This document shows, piece after piece, positions 21,934 to 34,789 of a stretch of 64,000 nt of DNA. The notes beneath the pieces are model-generated. The model was not told the origin of the DNA and searched no databases. It was given only the letters and a program-made list of their open reading frames with translations. The position numbers and the translations under genes were made by a program. Position 1 is the first letter of the stretch, and every line of letters starts with the position of its first letter. Source of the stretch: Sphagnum compactum. Taxonomy: Eukaryota > Bryophyta > Sphagnopsida > Sphagnales. The DNA lies in assembly GCA_965153455.1 (NCBI GenBank), contig OZ234498.1, forward strand, positions 6,448,001 through 6,512,000, given 5' to 3'.

Positions 21934-24853
21934 ATGGCCGAGAGCGTGCAGCGAGGGATGGCCTCGTACTGTGTGGTTGGGAAGAGTGTCGTTGCGAATG
22001 TAAGTGCTGCGTTAGGACGTAGCGGCAGCGGCGGCATGTACTCTGTGACAAGTTTCTATTGTCCTCAAGTTCGTCGTCCGCTGGCTAGTTTCACTCTCCA
22101 CTGTAGTACTTCTTTGCCTCCTTCGAGAATCGCTATCCATACCAGCTGCTATGGAAGGAAGCTGCTGCTGCCCTTCAAATATTGTTGCAGCCGGGGATTA
22201 AGAAGGAAATCTTCTTCTCATAGTCTTGTGATCCTGGCATCGGCGACAGCAAACGGTGCTGGTAATCATGTTCTCGTCAGTCTTGCAGGAGAGGAAAGGA
22301 AGAAGATTAACATACGATCGAAGAGAAGATCGAGAGAAGCTATGAAGGCGGTTACTACGTCTGCAGCTGCGAGCCGCTGCCCCACCACAGTAATGCTTGT
22401 GTCAGAAGCTGCTGACCTAGTAGCCGACGACGTCGTGGGCGGAGGTCTTGCCGCAGTGTTGGAACTCACGTACAAGGACAGCCTGACCGCTGCCTTGGAA
22501 TCCGCTTACAAGCAGCCGTCGCTTGAGCTACTGGTTTGTGATCTTCAATCACAGTACACGCTATCTCCGTTCAATTCTGCAAGCAGCACCAGCAGCCGCG
22601 AGGTGTCGTCGGCAAGTACCAGTAATGTACATACTCAAGTTCCCAAGAAGAGGCCGCGGACAAAGAAGCAGCAGCCGCTGATCAGCAAAGCTGCTGGTAC
22701 TCAGATCTTGAACATGACTGCAGCGAAACTGGTTAGAAAACTTGCAGAGAAGAAAAAGCTCCCTAGTCAAGAGCCGCCTGCAGCTGCAGCTAATGCATTG
22801 TTAGAGTCGAAACCTGCGACAATTAGAGTGAAAAGAAAGAAACGGTTGGACTTGGTCAGCAGAGTTGCATTGCGGCAGAAAACATGTACAACAGTAGTGA
22901 ACAAAACTTCTTCACAGGATTCCAAATTTGGAAATAGTAGAAGTAGTAATAGTAGTTCAGACTATGACGATTTGTGGTCAGACAGATGTGAACAGCTGAT
23001 CAGCAAGTACACTTCAGCTTTGGACCTTATGGCCGTCTCCTGGGAGAAAGTAGATCATGTCTTGCTTACTGCAGAGGAGGAACGAACACTTGCATTCCTT
23101 ATGAGACCATTGAAGGTGGGTCGATTTCCTTTTTACCTATTCTTCCCTTGAACTTGGATGCTGGGAAGTTGATGCTGCTATTGCATAATATATGTGTAGG
23201 AGTGTTTAGCTGCAGATGTGTCTCTGTCTCTAACATGACCTGTTTTGAGTTGTTTTAGGGTATGGTGAATTTGCGAACAAGACTGAGAGAAGAGATGGCT
23301 ACTGAACCAAATGATGAGGAGGTGGCAAGTGCTGCCAATATGAATCTTCCCACATACCGACGCCAATTACTGTTATGTGATGCTGCTAGAAATAAGCTTA
23401 TTCAGGTACTAAGATCTCTCCACACTTATGCTCATGACTCAGCATTAGTTGACAGCTTTGCAGTCCTGCCTGTCCATTATTGCAACATCCTAAATTACAT
23501 CTCAATCATATCTATCAACTCTTATGAACTAATGCTGCTCAGCAGGAAGGTGTATAACCCTAAATGGAGGAGCTAGCATACCATACTTTCCTGTGCTCCA
23601 TGATTGATGACATTCAAACTCTACTAACATAATGGGTTCCTGACCCTTGCAGCATAATCTCCGACTGGTGCTCTCTCAAGCACACAAGTATTTCAAAGAA
23701 AGTATGAGCCTGTCTGTTGTCGATCTATGTCAGGAAGGCATTTTGGGGCTTATTCATGGTGTTGATAAGTTTGATCCTAGAAAAGGTTACCGGCTTTCCA
23801 CATATGCTATTTACTGGATCCGCAATTCAATCTTGCGAGCTCAGACAAGATCTGGGCACTTGTTGCGTACACCCTTCAACATTGCAGCTGTAAGTAAGCT
23901 TTCTCTAATTTGTTGTCTCTCTTGCTTTTTTTCCTCTGCTAGCATGTGAGCACCCCACCATCCATCCCTCATACCCTACAGTTATCTTGCAATATGACAT
24001 GACTGAGATCATTGGCTTCTTTTGATACCCACTCCATTCTGCTGCAGCATAAACAAAGTATCAAGCGAACAAGCATGGATTTGCTTATGGAAAAGGAACG
24101 GGCTCCCACACATAAAGAGGTCATGGAACGGCTAGGATTAGGTCAAGCACGTTATCGCAATATTCTGCAGACTGGGATAAGGCCAGGCTCCATGCATGCA
24201 CGATGCAGAATTACAGGAAAAGAGCTAGTAGAGAACTTAGTAGACAAAGAGGACCAGGGTTCTCTGACATGGAAATTCAGTGGAGATGTGGTGTTGCGCT
24301 GCGGAATGGATGATGTGGTAATGTTATGAATTATTCCCCTAGCTTTCCTCCTGGTCATCTCCACCTCAGGCTTGGGTTTTAATTGTGTTCATCAAGCGTA
24401 AGAGAGTACTAGGTCAATTAGGGCATTTTCTTCCTTTCAGGAGCTTAGACAGGAAGCATCCTTATGGTGTTTCCAGTGAGAAGTGCATAAGAACCCTGTT
24501 CTTAGGAGGACGACATCAGTGGGAGAGTTGTGAGCTGTAACACCCTGTAGGCTGAGGAGAAGAGCAAGGAAGCTGCACAATGAGGGACTTGAATAGCTAA
24601 TTTCCCAGACATGATCCAGAATCTGATGTGGTCCATTGCCCTGGATTGGTTGCAGCTTGATTCTTTGAAACCAAAGGAGAGCTTAGTCCTAAGGCAAAGG
24701 TTTGGGCTGGATGGGAAAGGAGAGCGCTCTCTTGAAGAGATTGGGCGGAACCTCAACCTGTCAAGAGAGATGGTGCGAAGGTATGAAATGCGAGCACTCT
24801 TAAAAATGAAGCATCCAACACGAGTGGAGTATCTTCGGGGTTACCTCACCTAA
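21934..24853 (+). CDS. SIG6: Plastid RNA polymerase sigma-70 factor, SIG6-like
   Basis: A nucleus-encoded sigma factor that would direct the bacterial-type plastid RNA polymerase to chloroplast promoters. Exons 21934-23115, 23259-23405, 23653-23889, 24048-24317 and 24656-24853 all meet in phase 0 and give 677 residues. The first 390 or so residues are a Ser/Arg-rich, acid-poor leader consistent with a plastid transit peptide and a variable domain. Region 1.2-like text [14 protein letters not shown] lies near 376-391. Region 2 is in exon 3: [41 protein letters not shown]. Region 3 is in exon 4. Region 4 is in exon 5: [20 protein letters not shown] and the helix-turn-helix [20 protein letters not shown] at about 637-656. 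The [10 protein letters not shown] and SREMVR blocks and the DLCQ-G motif resemble Arabidopsis SIG6 more than SIG1-SIG5, from memory of those proteins. The subfamily call needs a tree. Confidence 0.9.
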
Positions 24854-26316
24854 CCATTCTCGTATGCTATTTTGTACACAAAGTTGCCTGATGTCATTAG
24901 TGATTGATTTTAGAAATTGTTGTTTATACACTGCACATTCTGGGTTAGTTGACAGCAAATTCTCTAGTGATTGTATGAGAGGGGTTAGGTCATCCATGCA
25001 AATCTCACTCTGAATGCAAATGAATACCGACAGTTCGTTTCTGTGCATGTAGTCCTCAAATCCGCTGGATTCAAACCACTTTGACAGGGGTTCATACAAA
25101 GTCCAGGATTGAAAGAACCTTTCAGAAAGTTTTGTCAGCTGTAATTTTACAAAGTACCAATGTTACATGATCTATAATTCGTCCCTTTGTTGGTTTTCTC
25201 AAGATTTGCTGCTTTTTGGTCAAATGACCAGCCAAACAGATTTGCTCTCATCTTTCCTTGTACAATAGTGCCATTGGGGTTGAGATTTTTTGGCACTGAA
25301 ATAGGACTTATGTGGGTGGAAGTGTTTGTGTTTGTTTCTAGACAAAGAGCTAGGGTTGGAATTGTTTTGGTGCCAAAATTGTAAATGTTATGAGGTTTGA
25401 TATTCTCCAAGGGGTTTTAGACCCTGGCAATCAGCATTTTTGCTTGTGTTGAATTTTTTGTCCCTCGGCAATAATAAGAAATCCACTGTAACTTTTGCAA
25501 AGGATTCTTTTGGAAAAATGGCCCAAAGTCGCCAGAAAAAAAAAAATCCTAGAATTGCCAGATCTAGAGAAGACTCCAGTATGTTGCCAAAATACAGGTG
25601 ATACGATTCCTAATTTTAAAAAACTTTACTCTCTGACCTGTAGCCCAAGTTTGGCTATGTCCTCTTGAGAGTGATTGCCAGATTAGATACCTCACAAAAT
25701 TGAAAAGAAAACCCTGATGGCAATCAATAGCTAATTCTTTTGGGAAAGAAAATGAAATTCATTTGAAGTGATAAAAGGGGGCGTCTCACACTGTGGCCTT
25801 GCCATTCACATCATTCATCTTAAGGCAAAACAAAGAATTATGAAAATTCATATATTTCACCATGCAAAAATATATAATCTTAAAAAAAATTCCTATAAAA
25901 GAAACCAAAATCTTTCAAGATATCATAACTCTATAACTAATCTCAAGTTTCAACACAACCCAAAATATCATCTTTCAAAAATCATCATATAAAAATAGAC
26001 CTACTACCTAGGAGCCAAAATCCATTATGTGTTTTAATTCACTCATCACCTAACACCGAACCCCCTTACACCAAACACGCCATATCTTTTGCTGGATTGA
26101 GCAATTTTTGCACCAATGGAAGCACCAAGTGGAGGACTACAAATGTTCTTTTAACTTCAGAAGAAGCAGAGGAACATTGTGTGAGGGATTGGATCCTCTT
26201 TGAGTTCTTAAGTGTTCGCTCACCAACCTATCTACCTTAGCACTTTCCCAATTTTCAGTTTCCAATTATTGTAAAAGTTCTTACCTATAAAAATTTCTAG
26301 TTTTGAGGAGTGTTAG
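24854..26316. other. Intergenic region, no gene seen
   Basis: Holds the sigma-factor 3' untranslated region and A+T-rich DNA. The frame at 25768-25992 is A-rich low complexity. Nothing else could be supported. Confidence 0.45.
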
Positions 26317-26654
26317 TAGAGTTATCCGTAAAGTAACCCTGTCTTCACCCTGTCTTTGGGCCTCCTTTCACCCCCTATCCCCTCTTTCAGTGGTATCTGC
26401 AAAGTATGAAATGTTGTAACTCATTATGAGATGCTGAAACTCAGCATTTAATGCACAAGGTGCGAGACTAATTATAGCACTTGTACAAGCAGGAGCAGTG
26501 AAAATATATGTAGCAGCAGTGGAGTTTACCACCAAAATTGAAGGTTTTCTGAGTTTCACCCCTCTGTTGAATGCTAATGTACTTTTTTGCACCCTATGTA
26601 TGACCAAACTCAGGGTTCTGGTGCTGTGTTTGTATTACTTTACGGATAACTCTA
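26317..26654. mobile_element. MITE-like element with 20-bp perfect terminal inverted repeats
   Basis: The left end 26317-26336 (TAGAGTTATCCGTAAAGTAA) is exactly repeated in inverse orientation at the right end 26635-26654. The element is 338 bp long and has no coding capacity. The terminal TA on each side fits insertion at a TA target, as for Tc1/mariner-type MITEs, but the exact target duplication is uncertain. A second left-end copy near 55482 supports a family. It sits about 690 bases upstream of the pirin start codon, so it may be part of that promoter. Confidence 0.8.
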
Positions 26655-27341
26655 GTGTGCACATGGAATCAAACCTTCTTTCCTACAAATTTGCAGCGTG
26701 TGTGCTGCGAGTAAGCCCGTGAACACTCGGAATTTCGCAGGAAGAAACCCCACAATCCACCATTCATACATTCCCTGTTTGTCTCATAAAGCCCTCGAGA
26801 CTCGACGGACGCAAGGGTTGCACAGGAAGACGACGACGAAGAAGAAAACGACCGACATCATCGCCAGAGTTGCACAAGAAATCATCATCATCTTCTTCTT
26901 CTTCTTTGTGTCCTCAATTCTTTTTCTCAAGGAGACCTCCCTGAGAACATTCCTCTCGCAGTCGACCACAACGTCGTTGCTGGATCTAAACTGCTTTTTT
27001 TTCATTCCTACATCTTGCTGCTGGGGTCCACTTTTGCCGTATTGGAGCGTTGGAGGAGGAGCGTGGGATGGCCCGAAATACGCGGCGATGATGCCACGCT
27101 TTTCTACTCTTCTAACTATTGGGAAAGGTATCCATCCGCTCCGAACAAAATCCGCTTGAAAGTATGCCAGTGTTTTCCCAGGAAAGCACGTCACAGTCCA
27201 ACAAGGAGAACCTTCGAGCGTTGTTGTTGTTGTTGTAGGGAAGAAGAAGAAGAAGAAGTCGTCCGTCCTCCTGCTGCCGCTGCCGCTGCCGCTGCTGATG
27301 AGTATAAATTCTGGTGGAGCTCTTTGTTAGTTTCCATTCAC
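26655..27341 (+). promoter_or_regulatory. Pirin promoter and 5' leader region
   Basis: Between the MITE and the pirin start. It holds CTT, GTT, GAA and GCC-GCT trinucleotide runs, for example near 26890-26905, 27223-27236 and 27240-27296. Long frames exist on both strands here, but they reflect the low complexity and have no recognised domain. No reliable TATA box; the TATAAAT at 27303 is too close to the ATG to serve it. Confidence 0.35.
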
Positions 27342-30002
27342 ATGTTGCGACAAAGTGCACTTCGAAGTGTGCCAGGATTTCTTCTTCTTCGCTCACCATC
27401 TTCTTTTCCTCTTTTTTCTTCGCAAGCACGCCCTATAAACTGCTTGTCTCTGATCCGAGTTTCTTCTTCTTCTTCTCAACAAGCCGCCGCCAGCTTGAGA
27501 AATTCGAGCTCCGGAACTACTAATACCATGTAAGAAGATTTGCTGCGCTCATTTTGTTTGAAGGAAAATTTCAACAACGATTGCATGCATCCTATGGAAA
27601 AAAAGGGTTTAGGAAATCTGAAGAGGTTTGAGCATTCTGGATGCAGGGGTTTGAAGCTCATACCAGCCAAGAATCTGCACGTCTCGACTCCCACATGGTG
27701 GCTGGAGAGCAGGTTCCATTTCAGGTGCGTTTTATTTTATTTTTGCGCTAATGTTTCAGTTCTTTTTTTTCTGGTTTAATCTTTTGTGTGCTGTTTGTTT
27801 GTTGCTTGTTGCTTTTTTCTAAGGAAATCATAGGATCTAAGGAACATAACAGAATCAAGCATCATCATTTTCTTTTTTATTGAAATCTAGCATGGATTTA
27901 TTATGTATGTATGGCTCGTCAAACATTCATGAAATCACTGGGATCCAATCTTGTGATATTCTTTGCAGCTTTGCAGAGTACTACAATCCACAGAATACCG
28001 AATTTGGGGTGCTGCGTGTTTTGAATGATGACCTTGTGAAGGTGAGCAGCTAGCTCTCTATGCTTATTGTTTGGTTGCAAACAGACTGCTGAAATTGAAA
28101 CAGGTTCCTGCCAACATTCATTCTATGTAACAAGTCTCCAGATTTCTTCATGCTAATCATCTATTCATCTACCCTTTCAGTAGTGCTGCTGCAGACATCT
28201 CTGCATTCTTGAACTCAAATCCGAACTTTTGAGCGTAGTTGGAAAAAGAGTTTGTGTTGTTGCTCTTCTGAAATTTTTGCTGTCAGTTATGAAGCAATTG
28301 TCAGGAAGCAATCTTCAAGACACCACCCATGAGATTGAAAGATTATGGTAACTGGAAGTCTGAGATTTCTGGTCTGAATGGGTTGAGGTTTTTTGAGTGT
28401 TTCTTCAACTTTCTGGGCAAGATTGGGTGTGTAAGTTTGAGCTAAGTGGAAGTTCTTTGGTGACAACAGCCAAGAGCTGGATTTGGTACACACTCACACC
28501 GTGACATGGAGATTTTTACATATATTGTTGATGGGAAGCTCACACACAAAGACAGGTTTTCTTCAAAATCCATCAAACTTCCAGTTCAGTTGAACAGGCC
28601 TGCCATAGTTATTAAATCTCTGGAAAGCTGAATTTACATGGATGGGTCCCTCAGAGTTATGCAGTTTTGGGCAATTCTTGAGTGTTGGTCTTAAGTTTTT
28701 GTATTTGCTTTGTGTACCTCAAAAACTTCTGATGAGCTGAAAGCTAGCATGTTTGTCAGAGATTCCTTGAGATTATGTGTGACTATTTGTATTAACTTCA
28801 GCTCCTTTTGCTTGTAACTGTGTAGCATTGGGACTGCGGAGACACTTGGGAGGGGATCTGTGCAGTATATGAGTGCTGGGCGTGGCATCAGTCATTCAGA
28901 AATGAACAATGGCAACGAAATGTAAGTCTGACCTTCTATCTTAAAAGCTGTGGCCAGTACTTGAAGATAGATTCTTTGCCAATTTGGCACACATATTTTC
29001 TTTTCAAAGTGATTGTGCTTATTTCATCTCTCATATTAACCTACATTGGAAGTGAATAATTTTCTTGCTTTTGCTGCCATCTGATGATTATCACGGAGTT
29101 GGTTGTGGTATGAAAATCAGGTATGTTTAGCATCATGTGGCTGATTGGCTTCTTTCTGTAGGTTGCGATTTTTGCAAATTTGGATCAAACCAAAGAAAAG
29201 TGGTCTCCAACCCAACTATGGGTCACGGATTTTTGAGTAAGTTTTTGGTGGCTGGAATGTTTCTCTTGTGCAAGATGTGATCACAGAAGTCTCTTTAGCT
29301 CAATTGCAACTATATTTGTAAAATCAAATGTTTATTTGTGCACTGAGTTTCTATTGAAAAGAGTTTAAATTGTAGTGCGGTGCCCTGAGATTGAAACCTA
29401 AGAGCACAATTTTTTGAAGTGGGCCAAGTGGCTGGTCAATGGTGTAAGCAGTTTTATCGACAGATGGTAACAATTTATGTGTGCAGTGAAAAGGATCGGC
29501 ACAATCAACTGCAGCACGTGTTGACTAGTTTTGACAAGTATGAAAGCAACAAAGATTTGGGAGAGGGAGTCATCCCTATCCACCAAGATTGCAACATCTA
29601 TGTATCTGAGCTTGATCCCAGTGTTGAACAAGAATTCATCCTTGCTAAGAATCGCCAAGCCTACCTTGTGTGCATCGAAGGCAGTCTCTCAATTAATGAC
29701 AATACTCATCTTGTGGCTCGTGATGCTACAGAGGTAAGAAGGTTGAACCCATAATATGACATTGTGTGTAACACTTTCCATGAAACAATGTAAAGGCAAT
29801 GTGTTAAACTACAAGTGGTTAGTTGTTCCAGGACTTTCTATAAGTTGAAGGAGCTGCATGATGCTTTTCTGAATACTTTCCTTTTGTGCATTACTTTTGT
29901 TTGCAGATCACAGCTGAGAAAGACTTAGACTTTCACTTGAAGTTCACAGCAACTGAGGATACACCTGCTCACTTCCTCATGATTGAGATGTCTTTGGCAT
30001 AA
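27342..30002 (+). CDS. Pirin family protein with N-terminal presequence
   Basis: A bicupin metalloprotein. Pirins bind one metal ion; some act as quercetinases and others as transcriptional cofactors. Exons 27342-27529, 27647-27724, 27969-28041, 28470-28555, 28826-28921, 29162-29236, 29487-29733 and 29907-30002 join in frame to 312 residues. The N-terminal cupin has FHFSFAEYYNPQNTEFGVLRVLNDD, split over exons 2-3, then GFGTHSHRDMEIFTYIVDG and MSAGRGISHSEMN. The predicted metal ligands His121, His123, His165 and Glu167 correspond to human pirin His56, His58, His101 and Glu103, all present. LQIWIKP and the second cupin follow. The first 55 residues (MLRQSALRSVPGFLLLRS...) are basic, Ser-rich and nearly free of acidic residues, like a mitochondrial or plastid presequence. 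The ATG at 27342 is the only one in the upstream open frame. Substrate is unknown. Confidence 0.9.
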
Positions 30003-33000
30003 ACATCTGCATTGCTACGTACCCAGGATATTGGTGTCAGAGTTAATATGAACTCCATGTTCATAACACATATACAGAAACTTATATGATGCTGTTGAGG
30101 ATTTGCTATTGTGATTAGAACTCCTGCATGGCAAGTGTTGCAAATGAAAACCTATATGAAAGTGGTGAAATCAGGCAGGCTGCAAGAGTTTGTTTCTGGT
30201 AGAGATTGTGTTTACAAATGCATACTTTGCAAGTGTAATTGTAGCTAAGTTAATGTGATTATATGTGTGTTATGGGGACAGCTTTAATTGGCACATTTGG
30301 AAGGAGGTTGTTTCTGTCATCTTTCCAAAGCTATTATTCTATTTCTTTTTGGCAATGCATTTTTAAAATCTCTGACACAATTCAATCAAATATCAATCTT
30401 TGAAACATAGCATGCACAAGGGAAAAAAATTGTAGTATTCTTTGTGCCCTGTAAGAAGCTCACATGCAAAAAGGTTTACCATATTTTGGCCTTGTTTCTA
30501 CTCAACCAATGACCACCACCCTCATGGTAGTGTCTCAATTGAAGCTCTGGCGGCTTTCTTACCCACCCAGTATTTCATGCCATTGTTCACCATGCAGCAC
30601 ATTCACAATCATAGGACCCAAAAGCATTCCTTTATTCACGGATTTTGATAAATTTTTGGCCTCAAAAATCTTTTCCTAAATATAATATTTTTGAATGAAA
30701 TCTTTTGCAACTTGACCTTACCATTGTTGAACTCGCATTGCCCCAATATTTCATTACTTGTATAATTGTCATTAGTGAACGAACATTCATTTTCAAAAGG
30801 CTTCCATTTTGTGATGCATGTAAAAAATGTTCAAACCACACCAAAATACATAACATTCTATCATGGGTCATTTTTCTTATTATGAACTATTTTTTTCATT
30901 ATATATTATGTACAATATACCACATTTACATGTGACAATAGACTCTTGAAATGTAAACATGCATAAAATTTCACATATTCTTTAAAAAAAAATCAATTTG
31001 AAGGGATCTTTTGCAAAATGAACATTATTTAACGGAAGAGTTACTCAATTTCAAAAGTGTTCAACTTACACTAAAACTTAAAAGTTGGTTGTAATGAATT
31101 TTTGAATTGAATTGCCAAACACTCATATTAATCATTTAGCACAACTTGTCAAAATTATCATTATTTTCAAAATGACATCACATAAAAATATCCTTTTCTT
31201 TTCATTAAGATATATTCTTTGTGAATCATATAACCGCAAATGCACTCATGTAAGCAAAGGTAACATGTGTAAGCAAGTGTTGTTTGCAACCAAAAAATGC
31301 CACGTAACCTTTATGCAATCATATTTTGACATTACATCACAAAGCAGGCTTGGCATAAACACATGAACCACACAAAATAAATAAACTTTAAACCCATCCA
31401 ATCGCATATAAATGGGATTTTTTTCTTGATTTGTGCAAACCAAGATGATCAAATTCATTTATAGGATTGGCACTTGATCAAGTAGCCAACAAAATAATGC
31501 TAGCATTGCAAGGATCACACTTTGCATTTGTGTAAGGTTCCACATCATAAAAATACTACAATAAAGTTATTTAAAAACTCTTGCTTTGTTTGGGTGGGTG
31601 TTTATATTTCATTTTCTATCTCATGCTTACTTTGTGGTCATGCTTAAATTCACATATTGGAAACAAAAAAGAAACGAAATGCTTGAAATTAATATGACTA
31701 GGAAATTGTCGTATCTCTTTCTTTAAAAGCTTGGAAATTGACAAATAGAAACACACAAGCTTGGAAATCAACAAGCTTGGAAAGCTTACAAACACAACTT
31801 GAAAATGAAAATCTCAAAAATTAGCACAAAAAGTTTGGAATTAGTAGAGCTTGGAAATTGACACACCCCTTATCTAAAAAGCCTGGAAATTGGTAGAGCC
31901 TCAAAAGATTGGAAATCAACAAACAAACACAATCTTAATCAACCTCCTTACCTCATAACTTCCACAACAAAACCTTAATTAACCTTTCTTGCCACCAATC
32001 TCCACCAAACTAAACTAAAGGCTGCACACAAATCAATCCCTCATTTTTTCCACTAATACCCATCAAACCCTTGAAACAAGGTTGAAAACCTTAATTGTGC
32101 ACACACACAAAGTTTTGGCCTCTCTTTCCATCAATACTTGGGGTGAAATTCATTTGATCCTTGGTATAAGCGGAAAATTGAATTTCTCCTGGTGTTTTTT
32201 TCCTTTATAAAAATCAATCACAATTTTTTGTATCATGGCCTATTTCACCCAAACTACCCCATTTGATGTCAAATTATTAGTCTCTTATGGATAACTTTAA
32301 TATGCAATACATTTCATTTTATTTTTGAATTATTTTTTTCTAATGAAAAAAATAATGAACTTTTCAAGTTAATGAATAAGCATAATGAATCTAAAACATT
32401 GAATAATCAAAAGAGCAATTATCCAATTCATAAAGTACTTGGAGAAATTTCCTATGTATTTGAATAACACCTCATACACATTAACAATGCATCCTCAAAT
32501 GTAGGAGGCACTTTAAACATATAAAAGGCCTCTTATACCAATTATGCATAAGGTGCTTTTCACTCCTACCACCATGTGATCTATGATTTACATATATATG
32601 TTTAAGGATATTATAATGCACACCTTGTGATTAGGTGGGAGATTCCTTTAAATTGTAAGGTCAAATTTGGCCATTGCATTGTCCTAGGCCCATTATTTTC
32701 GGAATGGCACCCATTTCAAGGTTTTACCCTACAGTTATAAATTAGGCAAAACTTTTCAACTAGCCTTCTATTGCCTACAAAATATGGCCAAAAGGCAAGC
32801 CCATATTTGGCCTTATAACATGCATGTTGAAAAATTAGGGTCCTAAATCATGCATTGTTGCATAGTCCTCTTAGTGCCAAGTGGCACCATTGCCACCACC
32901 CATAAACCCTAACATGTAGGTTTCATCACTCATGCAAAACCTTAAAAACTCCCTCTTGCCAACAATGTTACCATCATTGTGGAACTTTTTGCCATGTATA

Positions 33001-34740
33001 AGCCTTTCACTATGCAACTCAATTTGTTAGCATTAGGACATAAGGCCATCTACTTGTCACCAACACTATGATGTGCATTATGATTCTCATGTTGCATTTG
33101 TGATTTGCACAATTTAACCATTTAGGTATTACTTGTTTTAAGTTTGCTAGAGTGACAAAAGTCTTAGAATTTAAATTCTGAAGTCAAATTTTCATAAATC
33201 TTTGTATGTTCCTTTGACAAAGTTGCATGGATTATGAGAGCTTATGGTTGATTTGTGAGGAGATATGGTGTGCATGCAATTGATGGGGAATAATGAGGAG
33301 GGGGGCTGCACCATTTGAAAATTGGTGTGGTTTCAAGTTTGTCAAGTTTGTTAAGTTCTATGTTGTATAGTGCCAAAGTTCAATTTTCCAAGTGTGTTTC
33401 CAACTTCTTTCTTTTGCTCCTTCAATTTTGTTTAAGGGTGGTTGTGCAATGTGGATTATTGAAGTTTGAAGGTTTTAGTCATTTAAGTTTTAGTTGCCTT
33501 GCAAGTTGCAATATTTGAATGTCAAGGTTTGGAAATTGGATTCATGCTTTACATATTTCAAACTTATAGACTTTAGACTCCAAGACTTGACATTCAACTC
33601 CCCACCACCTAGTTGACCATCTCAAACTTCAATTAAAAGCGTCCAAAATCCGACATTCAAGCTCCTTGCTCTTAATTGTTATTTGTTGTTTCCTTGATCC
33701 TTGCTTGCACTTTTATAATTCTATCATTTGGCTTCTAATTTCTAACAACCTCAATTTTCTTAACCTAATTTTAAAAAACCTTCCAAAGTCCAAGCTCTTT
33801 GAACTCCTAATCATGATTGAATTATTATTTGCAACTTTAATGCAGATAAGGATGCAAATTAATTTTTATTGTTCTTAGTCCTTAGTGTTAATTTGTTCAA
33901 TGGTTGTTTGTTTGATTTGTAATTGTCATTTGTTCGCTATTTATTGTTGATGTTCATTGCGTGCATAATGTTATAGGAGATTTGGATGATTTTAATTTTT
34001 TATTTGCCTCTATGTCTCTAATTCGTAAGAGCTTCTAGAATCCAAGCTCTTAATCTTGAGTCCTTGATCTTCATTATCCTTCTAAATTTCTTGATCCTCA
34101 TTTGTTGATGTTCATTGCTTGCATGGTATTCTAGGAGATGGAGGGCCTTAACTTTATGTACCTAATTATTTGAAAGGTTCCATAATCCATCTTGAATGTT
34201 TACATTTTGACCATTGAATTGGGATGGAACAATTTAAAATGTTTTGCATATTAAATTGTATGTTGCCAAAAAATACTTATAGATATTATAATTACTTTTA
34301 ACACTACATGACATTTGCTTAAAATGGGGTAACCTTAGTTGTGCTTTTACCCCATGCATTCAAAGGTAGCTAAGATAGTGGCAACTTATTATGAAGCATA
34401 TGGCATTGTTGACGAAGATGCTAGTTTTAGTTCTATAGAGGGAAACAAGTAACATGTAAGGTATTTGTGTTTTGACATATGCATTGATTTTATGTTTTGC
34501 ACTTTTGATATTCGAATGGATTTGAAATTGACATCATCATTTTGAACCTTAGCATGGGTTTTATATTTTTCACAATGTTGATTTTTAATAAATATGTTGG
34601 TTGCCCTATTGCTTTATTGCAATTTCATGTCTCTTACATTATCCTAAATGCAATACCCACATTTTGCCTTCACAAATAGTAATTGTGAGTTTGTAGTATA
34701 TTGCAATAGTCCAAGTTTGCACTTAAAAACCTCAATAAAC
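30003..34740. other. Gene-poor A+T-rich DNA
   Basis: About 4.7 kb without a supported gene after the pirin 3' end. Between 31690 and 31910 the word GCTTGGAAATTGAC recurs with variants (CTTGGAAATCAAC, CCTGGAAATTGG). Around 33520-33660 and 34030-34110 there are loosely repeated phrases. No RNA gene or element structure was recognised. Confidence 0.45.
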
Positions 34741-34789
34741 ATAAGGTTGAATGTGTTTTACTCATATAATTAGGAAGAAACTAGACCTT

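Noticed and set aside
26784-27194. Minus-strand frame of 136 residues ending in a hydrophobic stretch
   Set aside because: The hydrophobic end comes from trinucleotide runs in the pirin 5' region; an equally long frame exists on the other strand and neither has a known domain.
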